Assembly (NCBI GenBank): GCA_020427155.1
Contig: JAGQOW010000001.1
Span: 55,084 to 119,083 of the forward strand
Origin: Planctomycetales bacterium
Lineage (GTDB): Bacteria > Planctomycetota > Planctomycetia > Pirellulales > Lacipirellulaceae
Reading direction: 5' to 3'
DNA: 64,000 nt
A program made the translations under genes and the position numbers. Positions 8,624 to 16,893 of the stretch are shown in pieces. The notes under the pieces were generated by a model. It saw only the letters and a program-made list of their open reading frames with translations. It made no database searches and was not told the DNA's origin. Every line of letters starts with the position of its first letter. Positions within the stretch are counted from its first letter, which is position 1.

Positions 8624-9730
8624 ATGTCCTCACCGATTCCCCCCGCCGACAATCCGGCCGGCGCCGTACGCCAGCCTGTTTCAAGTATGACCCCCCCGCC
8701 ACAGGTAATCGTGCAACAACAGGTGAGCGCGTTGGGCCGCTACGGCAAGCTACTGTTGATTCTGCTGGTATTTGCGGTGATGGCACTCGTTGGACTTACC
8801 TCTAGCTATCAAAGCTATTTCAGCCCCCCCGGCGGACCTCAAGAGCGGTATCACTCGCTCAGCAAAGAGGCGAACGAGAAGATTGCCATCGTGAGCGTCG
8901 TCGGCACGATCATCGAGAGCAACGATTTCGTAAAGAAACAGCTGGATCGGGTTCGCGAAGATGAAGAAGTGGTCGCCTTGGTGTTGCGCATCGATTCGCC
9001 AGGCGGTACCGTCACGGCGAGTGATTATCTGTTGCATCATGTTCGCAAGCTCTGCAAGGAACGAGAGCTTCCGTTGGTCGTCAGCATGGGCAGCATTTGC
9101 GCCAGCGGCGGATACTATGTTGCCATGGCCGTGGGAGATGCCGAGGAGGTGATCTTCGCCGAGCCCTCGACCTGGACGGGCTCGATTGGCGTCGTGATCC
9201 CGCATTACGACCTGTCGGGACTACTGGCAAGCCATGAAATCAAAGACGACTCGATTGCCAGCCACAAATACAAGTTGATGGGAAGCCCCACTCGTGCACT
9301 TAGCGACGAAGAGCGCGCCGAGGAACGCCGGCTCTTCCAAGAGCTGGTTGACGAGAGTTTCAAGCGATTCAAAGACATTGTCCGTAGCGGGCGACCAGAG
9401 TTTCAGAACGATGATGCGGCACTGGAGGCCATTGCCACCGGCCAGATCTTTACGGCGGGGCAGGCTGTCGAAAAGGGACTGGTCGACAAAATCGGCTTTA
9501 TCGAGGATGCGGTCGAGCGCGCGGCAGAACTGGCCAATCGAGATCTTGAGGAAGTGCGCTGTATCAAATACGAAGAACCGCCCGTCTCGCTCAGCACTCT
9601 TCTGAGTTCCCAGGCCAACCAACCACCGCTGCTGGGGGCCGATCTGCAGGGATTGCTCGATCTGACGGCGCCCCGGGCCTATTACTTGTGTACCTGGCTG
9701 CCGTCGATCCTCTCGAACTCGAAACCATGA
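8624..9730 (+). CDS. sppA: Signal peptide peptidase SppA-type serine protease (S49)
   Basis: The 368-residue protein is a membrane-anchored S49 peptidase that degrades leftover signal peptides or misfolded membrane proteins. It has a Pro-rich cytoplasmic start, a single membrane helix at about residues 41-58, then the S49 domain. LRIDSPGGTV (residues 121-130) forms the oxyanion region and CASGGYY carries the presumed nucleophile Ser161. The general-base lysine is likely within SHKYK (Lys215 or Lys217). The start is the ATG at 8624 with GGAG eight bases upstream; the frame stays open further upstream but that part has no family similarity. The length fits the short SppA type of Bacillus rather than the double-length E. 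coli form. rlmN follows three bases after the stop. Confidence 0.92.
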   Translation: MSSPIPPADNPAGAVRQPVSSMTPPPQVIVQQQVSALGRYGKLLLILLVFAVMALVGLTSSYQSYFSPPGGPQERYHSLSKEANEKIAIVSVVGTIIESNDFVKKQLDRVREDEEVVALVLRIDSPGGTVTASDYLLHHVRKLCKERELPLVVSMGSICASGGYYVAMAVGDAEEVIFAEPSTWTGSIGVVIPHYDLSGLLASHEIKDDSIASHKYKLMGSPTRALSDEERAEERRLFQELVDESFKRFKDIVRSGRPEFQNDDAALEAIATGQIFTAGQAVEKGLVDKIGFIEDAVERAAELANRDLEEVRCIKYEEPPVSLSTLLSSQANQPPLLGADLQGLLDLTAPRAYYLCTWLPSILSNSKP

Positions 9731-9733
9731 CCC

Positions 9734-10786
9734 GTGATCGACGAGCCTCTGCACCTACTGAATTCGATCGACACGGCACTGGCAACATGGACAGCCCGGC
9801 ACGGCCTGCCACGTTTCCGTAGCCAGCAAGTGCGCAGTTGGCTGTTCAAGCGACGGACAACCTGTTGGGAAGATATGACCGATCTTCCCAAGCCGTTACG
9901 TGTCGCGTCCGCTGCCGAACTGCCGCTGTGGACTACCGAGATTGCTCGCCATACTCAGGCGGACGACGGTACGGAGAAGCTCCTGCTGAACCTGACCGCC
10001 GGTGGCCAGATCGAATGCGTACTGCTTCGCAGCCGGGTGCGTCGGACCATCTGCATCAGCACCCAAGTCGGTTGCGGCATGGGTTGCGTGTTCTGTGCTA
10101 GCGGCCTGGACGGCGTGGATCGAAACCTGACGACAGGCGAAATCGTCGAGCAGATGCTACGCTTACAGCTGTTGCTGGGAGCCGAAGAGCGCCTGAGCCA
10201 TGTAGTCGTGATGGGAATGGGAGAACCGCTTGCCAATCTCGATGCTTTGCTGCCTGCACTCGACGAAGCTCATCGTTCTGACGGGCTCGATATCAGCGCG
10301 CGGCGTATCACAATCTCAACCGTTGGCCTGCCACGGTCGATCGACCGATTGGCGCGCGAAAAGGCGACCTATCGCCTGGCGATCTCGTTGCATGCGCCTA
10401 ACGATGCGCTTCGCAATGAACTCGTGCCGGTGAACGATCGCATCGGCCTGGCCGCGATTATACAATCAGCCGACGACTACTTTGAAGTGTCGGGCAGGCG
10501 AATTACCTACGAGTACGTTTTGCTGGCCGGCGTCAATGATCAGCCGCAGCATGCCCGGGAATTGGCGAAGCTGCTGGCTGGGCGCGAGGCTTTGGTCAAT
10601 GTCATCCCTTACAATCCTGTTGTCGGGCTGCCCTATCGCAGGCCCGACCTGGAGCGGCAGGCCGAGTTTCGCCACCTTCTCGAGGAGGCAGGCGTCCGCG
10701 TGCGCTTCCGGCATCGCAAAGGCGACCGCATCGACGCGGCCTGTGGGCAATTGCGCCGCTCGCAAGCATTGACACAAATCGAGTAA
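9734..10786 (+). CDS. rlmN: 23S rRNA (adenine-C2)-methyltransferase RlmN
   Basis: The 350-residue radical-SAM enzyme methylates C2 of A2503 in 23S rRNA and of A37 in some tRNAs. The iron-sulfur cluster motif CGMGCVFC (Cys-x3-Cys-x2-Cys) lies at about residues 114-121 and is followed by MGMGEPLAN, a signature of the family. The C-terminal part holds FRHRKGDRIDAACGQL, which includes the conserved catalytic cysteine (ACGQL). The start is a GTG three bases after the sppA stop, implying translational coupling. Length matches the family. A stem-loop after the stop (10812-10834) could end the transcript. Confidence 0.95.
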   Translation: MIDEPLHLLNSIDTALATWTARHGLPRFRSQQVRSWLFKRRTTCWEDMTDLPKPLRVASAAELPLWTTEIARHTQADDGTEKLLLNLTAGGQIECVLLRSRVRRTICISTQVGCGMGCVFCASGLDGVDRNLTTGEIVEQMLRLQLLLGAEERLSHVVVMGMGEPLANLDALLPALDEAHRSDGLDISARRITISTVGLPRSIDRLAREKATYRLAISLHAPNDALRNELVPVNDRIGLAAIIQSADDYFEVSGRRITYEYVLLAGVNDQPQHARELAKLLAGREALVNVIPYNPVVGLPYRRPDLERQAEFRHLLEEAGVRVRFRHRKGDRIDAACGQLRRSQALTQIE

Positions 10787-10810
10787 CGCTTGCGGCGGCG
10801 GCAATGCCTC

Positions 10811-10842
10811 TGCTTGTCTACTCCTCAGACAAGCGCTTTTGC
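10811..10842 (+). terminator. Possible terminator after rlmN
   Basis: An inverted repeat GCTTGTCT / AGACAAGC encloses a short loop and is followed on the plus strand by GCTTTTG. It overlaps the last codons of the minus-strand PDZ gene. It could end the sppA-rlmN transcript. The T-tract is short, so efficiency is uncertain. Confidence 0.45.
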
Positions 10843-11858
10843 AGTTCTTGCAGCTCTCGCTCCATTCGTTCCATACGCTCTTGGATCTCCTGCTCGGCGG
10901 GGGAAGGAGCGGCGCGTCGATCCCTCCGACGCTGCAATTCTCCAAATCCCTCAGGCAGGAAATTCTCCAATTCGGCTTCCCAATCAAATCCCAAATTGTT
11001 CTGTGGAGCCGCGTTGCCTTGCAGCATGCGCTGGACGAATGGCCGCAAATCTTCTGGAAGTTGTTCGAGCGATTCGGGATCGTCGCCGACAATCTGCCAG
11101 GTCTTGTCACCTTGCTGTACGGTGATTTTCGCGGGCCCATCGTTTTCTCGTTGGATTGAGACCGAAACTCCGTTGGGCAGCGAATTGAGATTCAGTGGTT
11201 GGCCATGAAGGAAGATCCCGGGGCCAAAGCGCCGGATGCCGCCAGGGAGCCCTCCCTCGAGCTGAAACTGCTCCATGAGTCTTCCCAGTGCATCGGGGCG
11301 AGCCCCCAAGCCGTTCCATTGCTCCTGCCGCGGGACGGTGTCTCGATTGCTGAATTCAGCTGGACGTTCTGCTGGCACCACAACTACAGTTTCTTCTTTA
11401 CCCAATCGTATCAAGAGAAGCTCGATGGGTTCTGCCTGGTGTGCACGAACGTGGTCTTGCAAGACTTGCATGCCGTGAACACCGGCGCCGTTGGCGCGCA
11501 GAATAATGTCGTGCTTGCGCAAGCCGGCCTTGTCAGCGGGGCTGTCGGGCACCACATGCTCGATAACGACTCCCATGTCCTCGGCCAACTGCAGGTGAGT
11601 TCGCAGTACCTCGTTCTCGACCGGGCGACCGGAGATGCCGATCCAATAGGTGGGCTCTTCGGCCACCGTGGTATCTGGTTCGATAGCCGCTTCTTCCGAG
11701 GCGACGTCTTCGGGGTCGGGTGAAATACGGACAATCTTCCCCTCGGGCGGGGTGTCGTCCTGGGCAAGGGCCACTTGTTGCGCCTGTGCACAGTAGCCGG
11801 CAATGATGACGATTGACGCGATCAACAAAGCATCCCACTGAAAGGTTAAACGTTTCAT
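10818..11858 (-). CDS. Exported PDZ domain protein of a sigma/anti-sigma operon
   Basis: The 346-residue protein has a signal peptide (about residues 1-30), a linker, and a PDZ domain at about residues 65-150 with GVVIEHVVPDSPADKAGLRKHDIILRANG-like features: the carboxylate-binding and AGL-Asp segments are clear. The rest is low-complexity, rich in Gly, Leu and Asn, and ends in a coiled-coil tail of Glu/Arg/Met heptads. No protease domain is present, unlike HtrA. The start is the ATG at 11858 behind an AAAGAAAG-type site. It is the third gene of an operon with the sigma factor (12643-13200) and anti-sigma factor (11929-12621). The PDZ domain may sense exposed C-termini of envelope proteins, by analogy with DegS and RseP; that is inference. 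Confidence 0.82.
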   Translation of the reverse strand: MKRLTFQWDALLIASIVIIAGYCAQAQQVALAQDDTPPEGKIVRISPDPEDVASEEAAIEPDTTVAEEPTYWIGISGRPVENEVLRTHLQLAEDMGVVIEHVVPDSPADKAGLRKHDIILRANGAGVHGMQVLQDHVRAHQAEPIELLLIRLGKEETVVVVPAERPAEFSNRDTVPRQEQWNGLGARPDALGRLMEQFQLEGGLPGGIRRFGPGIFLHGQPLNLNSLPNGVSVSIQRENDGPAKITVQQGDKTWQIVGDDPESLEQLPEDLRPFVQRMLQGNAAPQNNLGFDWEAELENFLPEGFGELQRRRDRRAAPSPAEQEIQERMERMERELQELQKRLSEE

Positions 11859-11928
11859 CTTTCTTTCTCCGTTTCCTGAATTAAAAGTTAAGCAGTCGGT
11901 TATCAGCGGCAGTTCGATAGCGTTGGTT

Positions 11929-12621
11929 TCAATACACGGGCCGGCTGACCGGCACGATCTTGGTATCTTCCACGGGCACGACCATGGGCACGAGCCGTCG
12001 GTCTTGTTCAAAAAACATCGGAGCATAGCGACGCCGGCTCTGCAGATCGAAGCCGCGCTCTTGGAGGCTCGATCGCAGCCTGGCAGCCAATGCGTCATCG
12101 GCGGCGCCAAACTGCCGGTCCCAATCTGCCGCCGGCAATAGCGGCACGCGCAGACGTTGGTTCTTTCCGCTGGAGTCGCGCACCACGAGCGTCACCGTAT
12201 CGTCGGTCGGCAACTCGCCAACAGGGACTTCGTCGCCAGGCCCAGCTTCTTGGCGGATTTCACCTGCTAACTGATCACTAGGCGATTCGGGCGATGATGG
12301 GGATCGCAGCAGCCAGCCACCGGCAAACGCAAGCATCAGCCCCGCTGCCAGCGAAAGCCCTGCTGCCAACGAAAGATAGCGACCTGTGACATGAACTCGG
12401 ACAGGCTGCACAATCGTGGCAGGACTAGGTTTCCCCGCCTCGTGGACCAGCTGCTTGAATTCCTGCCCCCAACTCTGGGCTTCGAGGAAAGCGAGCGCAC
12501 AGCGTCGCCAACCTTCCTCGCGATCGTCGAGCGATGCAATCAACTGTTGTCGCTCGGCAAGGCCGAGCTCGCCATCGACCAGCCGATCGAATACCGCGTT
12601 GTCGTCATTGTTTGAACTCAT
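11929..12621 (-). CDS. Membrane anti-sigma factor
   Basis: The 230-residue product has an N-terminal helical sigma-binding domain (VFDRLVDGELGLAERQQLIASLDD), one membrane helix at about residues 85-106 (LAAGLSLAAGLMLAFAGGWLL) and a C-terminal extracytoplasmic domain of about 120 residues rich in beta strands. There are no zinc-ligand His/Cys residues, so it is a zinc-free anti-sigma factor. It begins 21 bases after the stop of the ECF sigma factor on the same strand and precedes the PDZ protein gene. It most likely tethers that sigma factor to the membrane. Confidence 0.85.
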   Translation of the reverse strand: MSSNNDDNAVFDRLVDGELGLAERQQLIASLDDREEGWRRCALAFLEAQSWGQEFKQLVHEAGKPSPATIVQPVRVHVTGRYLSLAAGLSLAAGLMLAFAGGWLLRSPSSPESPSDQLAGEIRQEAGPGDEVPVGELPTDDTVTLVVRDSSGKNQRLRVPLLPAADWDRQFGAADDALAARLRSSLQERGFDLQSRRRYAPMFFEQDRRLVPMVVPVEDTKIVPVSRPVY

Positions 12622-12642
12622 GGCAACTGTCTCGTCTCTTCG

Positions 12643-13200
12643 CTACTGATTCACCAATTCCGGGGCCAGGCGCGCCAAGGCACGGCGCATCTTCTCTCGT
12701 GCTCGGTGCAGTCTGGCTTCGATGGCACTGGTGCTGATTCCCAAATGTTCTGCAAGTTGACGGTAACTCCAACCCTCAGTGTATTTCAGCAACATGATCT
12801 CGGCGTCGCGCGGCGACAAACTCGCCAACGCCTGGCGAACCAACTGCCGCTGCTCTTCGGCCAACAGCCATGCCAGTGGTTCAGGCTCGACACGATCAAA
12901 CGATCTTTCCTGCCTCGTAGCATAGCGATCAATCAGTTTCCGCCGCCGACCCTGCCGACGTCGATACTGCAACGCCTTGACGACCGCGATACGGTACAGC
13001 CAAGGTGCAACCTTCTCGGGATCGCGCAGGCCGGGTGCTCCCTCGACGGCAGCGATTCCGACCTCCTGTAAGACCTCGTCAACTGCTCCGGCCTCGACAC
13101 CCCTGGCAAGCAACACGGTTGCCAACCAACGCTGATGCTGCGGCCACAACAGGTCCCACTCAATCCGAAAATCACGGTGCTGGTCAGCAGGAGATGTCAT
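12643..13200 (-). CDS. ECF RNA polymerase sigma factor
   Basis: This 185-residue ECF factor contains region 2 (about residues 15-90: VDEVLQEVGIAAVEGA and VAPWLYRIAVVKALQYRRRQGRRRK) and region 4 (about residues 125-180: LSPRDAEIMLLKYTEGWSYRQLAEHLGISTSAIEARLHRAREKMRR). The region 4 helix-turn-helix is intact. The ATG at 13200 heads a three-gene operon with an anti-sigma factor and a PDZ protein. The 369 bases upstream hold no gene, so its promoter should lie there; I could not pick a convincing ECF-type promoter by eye. Confidence 0.92.
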   Translation of the reverse strand: MTSPADQHRDFRIEWDLLWPQHQRWLATVLLARGVEAGAVDEVLQEVGIAAVEGAPGLRDPEKVAPWLYRIAVVKALQYRRRQGRRRKLIDRYATRQERSFDRVEPEPLAWLLAEEQRQLVRQALASLSPRDAEIMLLKYTEGWSYRQLAEHLGISTSAIEARLHRAREKMRRALARLAPELVNQ

Positions 13201-13569
13201 GGCTTTGCAATAGAGAGTTACCGCCGAGAAGGATTCCTTGCTGAAAAAACGGCCAGTTCACAAGAAAGCGCCATAACCTCTATTGGCACAAAAGTTTACG
13301 GCGACTATTCGTCCGGGGTCAACGGGCTGTTGGAAGGTGCAGCCCGCCGCTGCATGCGCTACGCAGCCTAAAGCGGCATAGTTCTGCTAGAAACGGCGTG
13401 AAAAGAGGTGAAACGCCGTGACCACCCCTGCGTGGGAGCAAGGCTGCCTGATTCTCGAAACGGTTGCTAGGAATGCCCTGAGGCCCTGACATCGTTTAGC
13501 AAGCGTTATCAGAGCTTTCACACGTGCCAAAAGGGTCTGCTACTTGGTCTACCAGGCGACAACAACGGC
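13201..13569. other. Gene-free gap between the sigma operon and lgt
   Basis: The 369 bases lie upstream of the sigma factor and downstream of lgt, both on the minus strand. No open frame here resembles a protein and I see no strong palindrome. It should hold the promoter of the sigma/anti-sigma/PDZ operon. Confidence 0.5.
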
Positions 13570-14838
13570 TCAGTTCGGCATTTCTTGAAAAACGGTTGGC
13601 CCTTGTGGATTCAGTCGCAAATAGCCCCAGAGGACCAAAACAGCAGCGAGCAGACCGAGACTGATGTTTTGCGAAATGCTCAATCCCGTACCAAATACGG
13701 CAGACTCGTCAACGCGAATCATCTCCAACAGAAAGCGGGAGATCGGGTAGACGGTGAGCATCAGCGCCGTCACCTGGCCATCGCAACGGCGAAAGGGGTA
13801 AAACGACCACAGGACCCATGCCAGCAGGGCCGCATGGACCGCGCTGTAGATCTGCGTCGGATGGACAGGCCGACTGCGCAAAGGAAGATCGTCTGTGGGA
13901 AGTTCGAAAACTGCTCCCTCGGAAGACTTCAATCGGACCGGCAACGGACCGGCGGAATTAAAGAGCAACGCATCTCGAGTCTCTGTCAAGTTCTGCACGG
14001 TTTGACCGTTGATCGCGACAATGACGTTGCCGGGTTGGGCTCCGGCGCGTTCAGCGATCGAACCTGCCTCTACCTCGGCTATTTTTGCGCGCGGATCGTC
14101 AGCCGAATTAGGCGCAAGGCGCAGCCCCAGCAGCCTTCCCTCGCTCGCTTGTTCTGCGTACGTCATGCTTTGGTGAGGAAACGAGATTGCCCATGGCATG
14201 TTAGATTCGCCGCCATAACAGCAGCCGTTGAGCAAGCAACCAATCCGTCCGAATGCTAATCCAACCAGCAGGCTGGGGGCGATCAAGTCGGCCACTGCCA
14301 GCGGCGGCAAGCGATGGCGACGGGTGAACCAGGCAAAGGCGACCGTCGCGCCGATCAGCGACCCATACACCACCAGGCCTCCTTCGGTGAACTTAACAAC
14401 TTCCAGCAGGGTCTGGCGCCAGTTGTCAAACTGAAAACGGGTTTCCCAATACTCGATCACATAAAAGAGTCTGGCTCCGACAATGCCGCACAGGAACATG
14501 CCGAATGCCAGCGAATAGATAACTTCTGGATTGAGATCCATTTGCCGCGCACGATAAGCTGCTAGCATCAGGCCTGCGATCGAGCCGGATAAGACCATTA
14601 CCCCATAGCCGCGAATGGGCAAACCGTCGGGAAAGAGTTGTGGCAACAAACCGATAGCAATTGCACCAATTGCCAGGCCAGGCAGATAGCTCATGGCTTC
14701 TGCTGGACGGCTGCTATGGCGACTAAGGACCACAACCCAAGCTCCCCCGCCAATGAGCCAGACAGCCAGCAGCACGCCGATGCCGAAGATCGGGATGCCT
14801 GCCAACTCGATGGGAATGCGGAATAGTTCAGAACACAT
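13570..14838 (-). CDS. lgt: Prolipoprotein diacylglyceryl transferase with inserted PDZ domain
   Basis: The 422-residue membrane enzyme transfers a diacylglyceryl group to the lipobox cysteine of prolipoproteins. Lgt signatures are present in order: GGLVVYG (153-159), FGRIGCLLNGCCYGG (196-210, containing the conserved Arg and Asn) and RPVHPTQIYS (323-332). Between the last two lies an insertion of about 85 residues (235-315) that reads as a PDZ domain: AEVEAGSIAERAGAQPGNVIVAINGQTVQNL. Ordinary Lgt is about 260-290 residues. I choose the ATG at 14838; upstream codons add no family sequence. Hydrophobic segments at both ends are consistent with seven or more membrane helices. It is downstream of panC (75 bases) and probably in the folK-panC transcript. 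Confidence 0.92.
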   Translation of the reverse strand: MCSELFRIPIELAGIPIFGIGVLLAVWLIGGGAWVVVLSRHSSRPAEAMSYLPGLAIGAIAIGLLPQLFPDGLPIRGYGVMVLSGSIAGLMLAAYRARQMDLNPEVIYSLAFGMFLCGIVGARLFYVIEYWETRFQFDNWRQTLLEVVKFTEGGLVVYGSLIGATVAFAWFTRRHRLPPLAVADLIAPSLLVGLAFGRIGCLLNGCCYGGESNMPWAISFPHQSMTYAEQASEGRLLGLRLAPNSADDPRAKIAEVEAGSIAERAGAQPGNVIVAINGQTVQNLTETRDALLFNSAGPLPVRLKSSEGAVFELPTDDLPLRSRPVHPTQIYSAVHAALLAWVLWSFYPFRRCDGQVTALMLTVYPISRFLLEMIRVDESAVFGTGLSISQNISLGLLAAVLVLWGYLRLNPQGPTVFQEMPN

Positions 14839-14913
14839 GTTGAAATGCCGCCTGCTAGCTCGTCGAGAATGCTTGACATCGAATGCCGGGCAATGGACCG
14901 GCACTGCCAGAGA

Positions 14914-15780
14914 CTAGCCGATTCTATGGTTGTCGATCAATCGCGTCCGTCCCACATGTGCCGCAATGGCAACAATGGTTGGTCCCGCGATAGTCTCGAC
15001 GGGGCGTACCGTACCTTCGCCGAGGAATGCGATGTAGTCTACGCGAATGTCGCCGATCGATCCGAGGAGGCGAACCATGGCCTGCTTGATCGTGGCGACG
15101 TCGGTTTCGCCCTCGATATACAGAGATTCTGCGAGCTTCAACGACTGCCAGAGCAAACAGGCTTGAGATCGCTCTTCGGCACTGAGATACGCATTGCGCG
15201 AGCTCATCGCCAGGCCGTCCGGCTCGCGGACAATCGGACACACATGGATTTCAATCGGAACATTGAGATCGGCCACCAGCTGTCGTACCACGAGCGATTG
15301 CTGATAATCCTTTTGGCCAAAATAGGCCCGGTCGGCTGGCACCATTAGAAACAGCTTGAGCACGACGGTGGCAACGCCAGGAAAGTGCGTCGGACGGGCC
15401 GCTCCCTCCCAGGGCTTTGCTACCGAGCCCACGTCGATGGTAGTATCGTGCCCAGCGCGGTAGACTTCTTCAACTGCTGGGGCGAACACCAGCCAGCAGC
15501 CACGTTCTTGAAGCAGTGAGACATCTCGATCGAGCGCGCGCGGATAGCTCTTCAGGTCTTCATTGGGAGCGAATTGGGTCGGATTGACAAAAATGCTGAC
15601 CACCGTCTTGTCGCACTCGGCGACCGAACGATCGACGAGACTCAAGTGCCCTTTATGCAAAGCGCCCATGGTTGGCACGAGGCCGACGGTTTCGCCGTTG
15701 CGTTGCGCTGCGCGCACCATGGCGAAGATTTCTTGGGCCGAAGTCTCAATTCGCGTTGCGATGGTTTCTATTTCACGCAT
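14914..15780 (-). CDS. panC: Pantothenate synthetase PanC
   Basis: The 288-residue enzyme joins pantoate and beta-alanine using ATP, the last step of pantothenate synthesis and thus coenzyme A supply. Family features are VPTMGALHKGHLSLVDRS near residue 35 (the MGxLHxGH nucleotide-binding signature), SIFVNPTQFAPNEDL, FGQKDYQQ (the KDxQQ loop), and MSSRNAYLSAEER (the KMSKS-equivalent). Length matches the family. The ATG at 15780 directly abuts the folK stop at 15781, so translation is probably coupled. No panB or panD is present in the window. Confidence 0.96.
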   Translation of the reverse strand: MREIETIATRIETSAQEIFAMVRAAQRNGETVGLVPTMGALHKGHLSLVDRSVAECDKTVVSIFVNPTQFAPNEDLKSYPRALDRDVSLLQERGCWLVFAPAVEEVYRAGHDTTIDVGSVAKPWEGAARPTHFPGVATVVLKLFLMVPADRAYFGQKDYQQSLVVRQLVADLNVPIEIHVCPIVREPDGLAMSSRNAYLSAEERSQACLLWQSLKLAESLYIEGETDVATIKQAMVRLLGSIGDIRVDYIAFLGEGTVRPVETIAGPTIVAIAAHVGRTRLIDNHRIG

Positions 15781-16893
15781 TCAAGAAAACTCTTCCGGAG
15801 ACAATACCGACAACTCGGGCCAGCAGGATCGGATCGCCGCCACGGCTTCCTGCAGCACAAGGGCAGGATCATCCGCTTGGATTCGCGCCACAGGACCTTG
15901 CCCTTGGCATTTCAATGCTTTGTCAAAATCCAATTGCAATGGGCATGAGTAGTTGGTCTGCGATTCTGTTGACGCCCCTCCAAGTTTTTTTAGGAAATTT
16001 TTTTCAGATTCTGGTTCGACAACAATCATCAGGGCAGGGGAAAGCATGCTAGCTGATCTCTCCGCATAGACTTCCGGGGAACTCGTTGCACGGACAACCG
16101 GCCTGACTGCTGATTGATAGTTTGACGCAGCCGAGTTACTGGCCTCGAGCCAACAGGCGCTGATGACCGGTACTGCTGCGTGCTGCGAATATAGGTGATT
16201 TGGGTGGAGTTGTTGCGAAAGCTCCTGGTTCTTCTGTCGAGGAAGTTGTCGCGGCCCTCCCAAGACTGAGACGTTAGATTCTACCGTGACAGGATCGGGA
16301 AAGTCACCTGTTTCTCCGAGTTTGTGACATAGTGCTTCGAGCCGAGGGCTACCCAATTCTCGGCAGAGCCCCTCGGCTAGCCAATTGGAGATGGCCGGAT
16401 GCGCCGAAGCAACTGCCACATAGCGCGGAGCGTTCTGCAAATGGCGCAGCAATTGTGACAGAGTCCAGCCGCAGACGGGGCATGCGAGAAACCCTGCGAT
16501 CTCTGCCGCCGGTTGCAAGACGAATCTCCGAAACGACATTCTGGGATGTGGAATCGTCAATTCGGGAGAAGCGAACACCTCGGAGTCATAGAGCAGCAAA
16601 TCGATGTCGAGGGTGCGGGCATCCCAGCGAATTTCCCGTTTTCGGCCTAGTTGCGACTCGATCGAGTGCAGCGCAGCAGCCAATTCGAGCGGCGGAAGCG
16701 AGCAATCTAGCAGGAGCGCCGCATTGAGAAAGTCACCTTGCCGGGCTGGTCCTCCGATGGGGACCGTTTCATGCCAAGAGCTTCGAGCTAGCAGTTGGCA
16801 GCCAGGAATAGCAGCCACCCGTTGGGTAGCTTGGCGCAACATCGCTTCCCGGTCTCCCAGATTCGATCCCAGTCCCAAGAGACATTTCGCCAT
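15781..16893 (-). CDS. folK: FolK pyrophosphokinase with a long C-terminal extension
   Basis: Residues 1-160 are 6-hydroxymethyl-7,8-dihydropterin pyrophosphokinase, which passes pyrophosphate from ATP to the pterin in folate synthesis. Signatures are LGLGSNLGDRE, and RWDARTLDIDLLLYDS plus IPHPRMSFRRFVLQP with the Asp metal ligands. The protein is 370 residues, about 200 more than a normal FolK. The extension begins with RYVAVASAHPAISNWLAEGL and ends with a segment resembling the C-terminal part of deoxynucleoside-kinase-like P-loop proteins, but the P-loop itself is not recognisable. The middle is poorly conserved-looking. I choose the ATG at 16893; a TTG at 16896 precedes it. panC follows immediately. 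Confidence 0.88.
   Translation of the reverse strand: MAKCLLGLGSNLGDREAMLRQATQRVAAIPGCQLLARSSWHETVPIGGPARQGDFLNAALLLDCSLPPLELAAALHSIESQLGRKREIRWDARTLDIDLLLYDSEVFASPELTIPHPRMSFRRFVLQPAAEIAGFLACPVCGWTLSQLLRHLQNAPRYVAVASAHPAISNWLAEGLCRELGSPRLEALCHKLGETGDFPDPVTVESNVSVLGGPRQLPRQKNQELSQQLHPNHLYSQHAAVPVISACWLEASNSAASNYQSAVRPVVRATSSPEVYAERSASMLSPALMIVVEPESEKNFLKKLGGASTESQTNYSCPLQLDFDKALKCQGQGPVARIQADDPALVLQEAVAAIRSCWPELSVLSPEEFS

Noticed and set aside
10466..11140. Long minus-strand frame overlapping rlmN and the PDZ gene
   Set aside because: It is antisense to rlmN and overlaps the end of the PDZ gene; its residues match no protein family.
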